Shown here piece after piece: positions 61,051 to 64,000 of a stretch of DNA of 64,000 nucleotides. Made by a program: the position numbers and the translations under genes. The stretch's first letter is position 1; the number at the start of each line of letters is the position of its first letter. This DNA is from Sedimentisphaera salicampi (GTDB taxonomy: Bacteria; Planctomycetota; Phycisphaerae; Sedimentisphaerales; Sedimentisphaeraceae): positions 2,590,995 through 2,654,994 of the forward strand of contig NZ_CP021023.1 in NCBI RefSeq assembly GCF_002117005.1. The letters are read 5' to 3'. The notes below the pieces were generated by a model. That model ran no database searches. It had not been told where the DNA came from and saw only the letters and a list, made by a program, of their open reading frames with translations.

Positions 61051-62052
61051 TTAAGGAGCCAGGAACGTGTCATTCTTGTCGCTGGGTCTTTCATTTCCGG
61101 AATATGTTTTCAATCCTTCTACAGTGTAAAAATTATCGCCGTTATAAAAGCTGTTTCTGCTGAATTTTACGCTGTTGTCCAAAAGGAGTATGTTCTGTCC
61201 CGCGCCGTTGTGATTTATGCTGCGGAAGTTTTTCATCTTTTCATCAAGCCGAACAGTTTTGAAGAAAGTCTGCTGGTCGAGGCAGTTTCCTTCGAAAAGG
61301 GGGTTTGAGTCTGCGGCTATTGCCCTTTTATTTTCCCTTTCGAGCTTAACGTTCTTGTTTATTACCGGGAAGCTGTAGTTTATAAATTCTTTGTGCGGGA
61401 AGTCGTGCTCGTAATCGCAAACATCGACTCTCTCAAGTTTGGCTTCGGCTTTTATAGGCCTAGCGGGGCACTCGAAATCCTCCATCTGGCAGTATCCGTT
61501 TTTAACGAGAAGCCAGGCATTTCTTGTATTCGAATACTCATCTTCTCTCTGCGAGCCCACTTTCCACCAAGAATCACTGCCTGAGCTTGCAAGCGGCATC
61601 ATCCCTGCGTTATCAAAGGCGTAGTTGTGCAGGCCTGTTCCGATTCTTGCCAGATTGTGTTTGCAGGCGATAGAATCTGCAACCGCTCTCATTTTTTGCG
61701 TAGCTGGGAAATAGGTAGCTGCGATAATGGCTATCATCGCTGCTGCTGCCGCTATCCTTCCTACCTTATTCCAGAAGCGAATATTATCGCTTTCGGCAGC
61801 CGATTCCTTCTCAAGCAGAAGCTCAAGGTCGGTTTGGCTCCCGCTTTTCTCAGTACGAGCGAGAAGGTTTTCAACAAGATAGTCCGGGCAGGGCTCTTCT
61901 TTTAGTGTGTTTAGAGGCTCCAGTGATTTCTTCAAGTTTTTGTAAAATCTTGAACAGTCACTGCGCTGTTCTATGCTTTTTCTAATAGTTTCTTTGTCCT
62001 GGTCAGGACAGGAGCCAAAAAAATAATCGAAAATTGCACTAATACGATTCAA
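61051..62052 (-). CDS. Anti-sigma-like membrane protein with DUF1559-like periplasmic domain
   Basis: 333 residues. Short N-terminal cytoplasmic part (about 1-90, RSDCSRFYKNL), one membrane helix (IAAAAAMIAIIAATYF), then a periplasmic domain with the DUF1559 pattern: CKHNLARIGTGLHNYAFDNAG and an end like SINHNGAGQNILLLDNSVKFS. There is no prepilin cleavage motif, so it is not a pilin. TTG start with AAAGG in the sigma-gene stop, 5 bp after it. An anti-sigma role is inferred from the operon. Confidence 0.72.
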   Translation of the reverse strand: MNRISAIFDYFFGSCPDQDKETIRKSIEQRSDCSRFYKNLKKSLEPLNTLKEEPCPDYLVENLLARTEKSGSQTDLELLLEKESAAESDNIRFWNKVGRIAAAAAMIAIIAATYFPATQKMRAVADSIACKHNLARIGTGLHNYAFDNAGMMPLASSGSDSWWKVGSQREDEYSNTRNAWLLVKNGYCQMEDFECPARPIKAEAKLERVDVCDYEHDFPHKEFINYSFPVINKNVKLERENKRAIAADSNPLFEGNCLDQQTFFKTVRLDEKMKNFRSINHNGAGQNILLLDNSVKFSRNSFYNGDNFYTVEGLKTYSGNERPSDKNDTFLAP

Positions 62053-62057
62053 ATCTT

Positions 62058-62666
62058 TTACCTTTCAAAATCAGGCTCAACATTTTTCCAGTCTTTGGCA
62101 AAACGAGCCACCGCTGAATGCAACCTGCTTTTAACTGTTCCTATAGGTATACTCAGCATTTCGGCCATTTGTTTGTATGAAAATTGCTCAAAATAAGCCA
62201 GCAGTAAAATTTCACGTAATTTCTCTGGCATATTTTCCACAACTTCTCTTACTCTCTCTTCAGTTTCTTCGGTTATGTAGTGGTCAAGCGGTGTAGTGTC
62301 TTCAGAGGAAACTGAGCTGAAAACGTCTTCTATAGACGACTCAGAATCATCCGCTATCGAACCTACCGAGATAGAGCTGTTGCGTTTTCTCTTACGTAAC
62401 AAGTCCTTGGCTTTGTTCGCTGCTATTGTAAAAAGCCATGGTTTCAGCGGTCGGTCGAGATCGAAAGACTCTCTGGACTGATAAAGCTGCATAAAGGTGT
62501 CTTGAAAAACATCTTCAATGAGGTCCTGATTGCCCACAAACCGCCTCAGGAAATTGAACAGAGGATCTTTGTATTCCTGCACAATATCCCTGAACGCTGC
62601 TTCATCGCCTGAGCAGAATCTTCTGAGCAGTTCTTTTTCTTCCCGTTTATTTGCGGATTTGGTCAT
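62058..62666 (-). CDS. ECF-family RNA polymerase sigma factor
   Basis: 202 residues. Region 2 (FRDIVQEYKDPLFNFLRRFVGN, DVFQDTFMQLYQ, KPWLFTIAANKAKDLLRK) and region 4 (LLLAYFEQFSYKQMAEMLSIPIGTVKSRLHSAVARF) are joined by an acidic linker rich in Ser. Typical small ECF sigma, co-transcribed with the anti-sigma-like gene 5 bp downstream. Its promoter targets are unknown. A hairpin lies in its leader (62680-62726). Confidence 0.93.
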   Translation of the reverse strand: MTKSANKREEKELLRRFCSGDEAAFRDIVQEYKDPLFNFLRRFVGNQDLIEDVFQDTFMQLYQSRESFDLDRPLKPWLFTIAANKAKDLLRKRKRNSSISVGSIADDSESSIEDVFSSVSSEDTTPLDHYITEETEERVREVVENMPEKLREILLLAYFEQFSYKQMAEMLSIPIGTVKSRLHSAVARFAKDWKNVEPDFER

Positions 62667-62679
62667 TATTTTAACAGCC

Positions 62680-62726
62680 CCGGGCAGTTAAGTTCCCAAG
62701 AAGTAGTCCATTCTGGGTCTGCCCGG
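62680..62726 (-). promoter_or_regulatory. Hairpin in the ECF sigma leader
   Basis: CCGGGCAG pairs with CTGCCCGG, enclosing an inner CCCAAGAA/TTCTGGG stem, 14 bp upstream of the sigma ATG. Could modulate its expression; no known element recognised. Confidence 0.4.
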
Positions 62727-62851
62727 CTAAAAGCGGGAAGACCTTCACAGCGGGTGATTATATGGATAAGTGTATTTTTTTCAAAATTTAATTGAATCTA
62801 TATTTTATAAACCTATCATAACCATTGAATTATGTTTTTTAAGGTGAGAAT

Positions 62852-63169
62852 ATGTTTGGTGATTATTTCTTAAGTTTGTGCGATCCACCGTGGGTGCTGG
62901 GGATAGTATTCAGCGAGAAGATTCTTATAATCCTTGCGGTTTTGAATCTGCCGGTATATTTTTTTCTTGGCTGGGTGATTTTTGACGACTGGGAAGGATT
63001 CGTTGATTCTGTGAAGTATATAGTTACCAGCGACTGGATTTCTGCATTGAGAGGCGAATACTACGATGATGCGTGGGGCGAGATCAAGTTTTTGTATTTC
63101 CTCGCAACGTGCGCAGCGGCAGTTTTTGGGGAATATTTGCTGATTGAGAAGTACTTTTTGGCAAACTGA
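62852..63169 (+). CDS. Small membrane protein, unknown
   Basis: 105 residues. Two hydrophobic helices (IVFSEKILIILAVLNLPVYFFLGWVIF and FLYFLATCAAAVFGEYLLI) flank an acidic loop. The start has AAGGTGAG. No family recognised; neighbours (ispD, sigma pair) give no clue. Confidence 0.65.
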   Translation: MFGDYFLSLCDPPWVLGIVFSEKILIILAVLNLPVYFFLGWVIFDDWEGFVDSVKYIVTSDWISALRGEYYDDAWGEIKFLYFLATCAAAVFGEYLLIEKYFLAN

Positions 63170-63199
63170 CATTTGAATTAACCGCTTAAAGGAGTGATT

Positions 63200-63931
63200 A
63201 TGAGAGCAGCAGTAATAATATGCGCAGCAGGCGGGAGCACCCGATTTGAAGGGAAAACAAAGAAGGTTTTTGAGAAGGCGGCGGGCAAGCCTCTGTTCCT
63301 GCATTCAGTAAATTTGTTTTCCGAGATGGAGGAAGTGGTTCAGATTATCCTCGCAGCCGCAGAGCAGGACCACGAGAAGATAAAGATCAACTGGGAGGCA
63401 AATCTTGCCTTTGCTGGCGCTGAGCTTTCTGCCGGCGGAGATACAAGGGGCGAAACTGTTGCGAAAGCATTCGAGCTTGTGAGGGAGGATATTGATGTTG
63501 CAGCTGTGCACGATGCGGCAAGGTGCTGTCTTACTGAAAATTGGGCAAGAGATGTCCTTCAGAAGGCCTATCAGAGCGGGGCGGCAATACTTGCCTCACC
63601 TGTAACCTCAACGCTTAAGCGGGTTTCTGAGGAAGGGATAATCTGCGAAACTGTTGACAGAAGCTCGCTTTACAGCGCCCAGACGCCGCAGGCTTTCTCA
63701 AGGCAGCTCTTTGCAGAGGCTCTTGATAAATGCGAAAATCCCGCTGAGTTCAGCGATGATTCTATGATGGCAGAGAAAATCGGGGCAAAGGTGCATATCG
63801 TAGAAACCGACAATACGAATATAAAAGTTACCAAAAAGTCCGATATAGCGATTGCCAATGCGATTATAAGCTCACGCGAGAAGAAAAGCCCCAAAACAAT
63901 TCACCCTTTCCGAGAAGATCAGATGTGGTAG
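63200..63931 (+). CDS. ispD: 2-C-methyl-D-erythritol 4-phosphate cytidylyltransferase
   Basis: 243 residues. Third enzyme of the MEP isoprenoid pathway. Nucleotide-binding loop ICAAGGSTRFEGKTKKVFEKAAGKPL, then AAVHDAARCCLTENW, SPVTSTLKRV, VDRSSLYSAQTPQAF and NIKVTKKSDIAIA are family motifs. The frame opens with GTG at 63194, but ATG 63200 has AAAGGAG at 5-7 bp and the normal start. Confidence 0.95.
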   Translation: MRAAVIICAAGGSTRFEGKTKKVFEKAAGKPLFLHSVNLFSEMEEVVQIILAAAEQDHEKIKINWEANLAFAGAELSAGGDTRGETVAKAFELVREDIDVAAVHDAARCCLTENWARDVLQKAYQSGAAILASPVTSTLKRVSEEGIICETVDRSSLYSAQTPQAFSRQLFAEALDKCENPAEFSDDSMMAEKIGAKVHIVETDNTNIKVTKKSDIAIANAIISSREKKSPKTIHPFREDQMW

Positions 63932-63965
63932 AAGTTTCAGATGAATTTTATGCGAAGGAGAAAAT

Positions 63966-64000
63966 ATGGGTATTATTTCAGGTATAATAGGTAATGCGGG
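63966..64000 (+). CDS. Start of a further CDS (partial)
   Basis: ATG 63966 after AAGGAG gives MGIISGIIGNAG, cut by the window end. Some small PH-domain proteins begin this way, but 12 residues are too few to name it. Confidence 0.45.
   Translation, partial: MGIISGIIGNA

Overview
The window looks like chromosome from a member of the Planctomycetota, class Phycisphaerae, most like the Sedimentisphaera group. The reasons are large secreted polysaccharide-active proteins ending in dockerin-like calcium repeats (13110-16961, 34682-39715), an ECF sigma factor followed by an anti-sigma-like protein with a DUF1559-like tail, a LacI/AraC hybrid (XylR-like) regulator beside a GH2 enzyme, and an envelope with secretin and LptD-like proteins. 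The genus is inferred from gene style, not from a marker gene; there is no rRNA here.

Layout. 1-10.9 kb: a type II secretion operon (gspE-F-G-H-I-J-K-L-M-C-D) closed by a strong terminator. 11.3-18.7 kb: a single-domain response regulator, an M24 aminopeptidase, a 1283-residue multidomain glycoside hydrolase, a radical SAM/HhH protein and an RRM protein. 19.2-24.6 kb: tRNA-Leu with an integrase-tail scar, a YcjF/YcjX pair and a GH2 beta-galactosidase. 24.7-30.5 kb: an outer-envelope lipoprotein operon (COG3014, YcfL, LpoB, a double CsgG/FlgT-like protein), then cmoB. 30.6-32.5 kb: an IS1634-family insertion flanked by identical 186-bp direct repeats. 32.6-39.7 kb: a His-rich membrane protein, FmdB, a ferredoxin, tRNA-Ser and a 1677-residue GLUG-repeat protein. 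39.8-46.1 kb: pheT, a 6S RNA candidate, and a minus-strand operon of DJ-1, a DUF1570-like peptidase, rsbV, rsbW and trpB. 46.2-47.9 kb: a rearranged tRNA-Asn locus. 47.9-56 kb: an HTH-sigma70 fusion, apbE, ftsI and an lptD-like gene. 56.3-64 kb: a GH2 enzyme with its XylR-like regulator, an ECF sigma/anti-sigma pair, ispD and the start of one more gene.

The most unusual region is the tRNA-Asn locus (about 46.3-47.9 kb). An intact tRNA-Asn lies at the end of three 223-bp tandem units. Each unit carries a tRNA promoter and the first 28 nt of the tRNA, and is bounded by the 15-bp palindrome TCCGCCTGCGGCGGA. The anticodon-arm sequence is replaced by that palindrome in the broken copies. Two GIY-YIG endonuclease genes (one whole, one truncated) end exactly in the palindrome, and the whole one also encodes part of its C-terminus with tRNA sequence. 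A tyrosine-recombinase tail sits beside it, and 49 bp of that tail recur exactly beside tRNA-Leu at 19.3 kb. This looks like a tRNA-targeting mobile system and its scars.

Functionally, the secretion operon is a plausible exporter for the signal-peptide-bearing hydrolases. The GH-A and GH2 enzymes suggest growth on sulfated or galactose-rich polysaccharides; that substrate is inferred.
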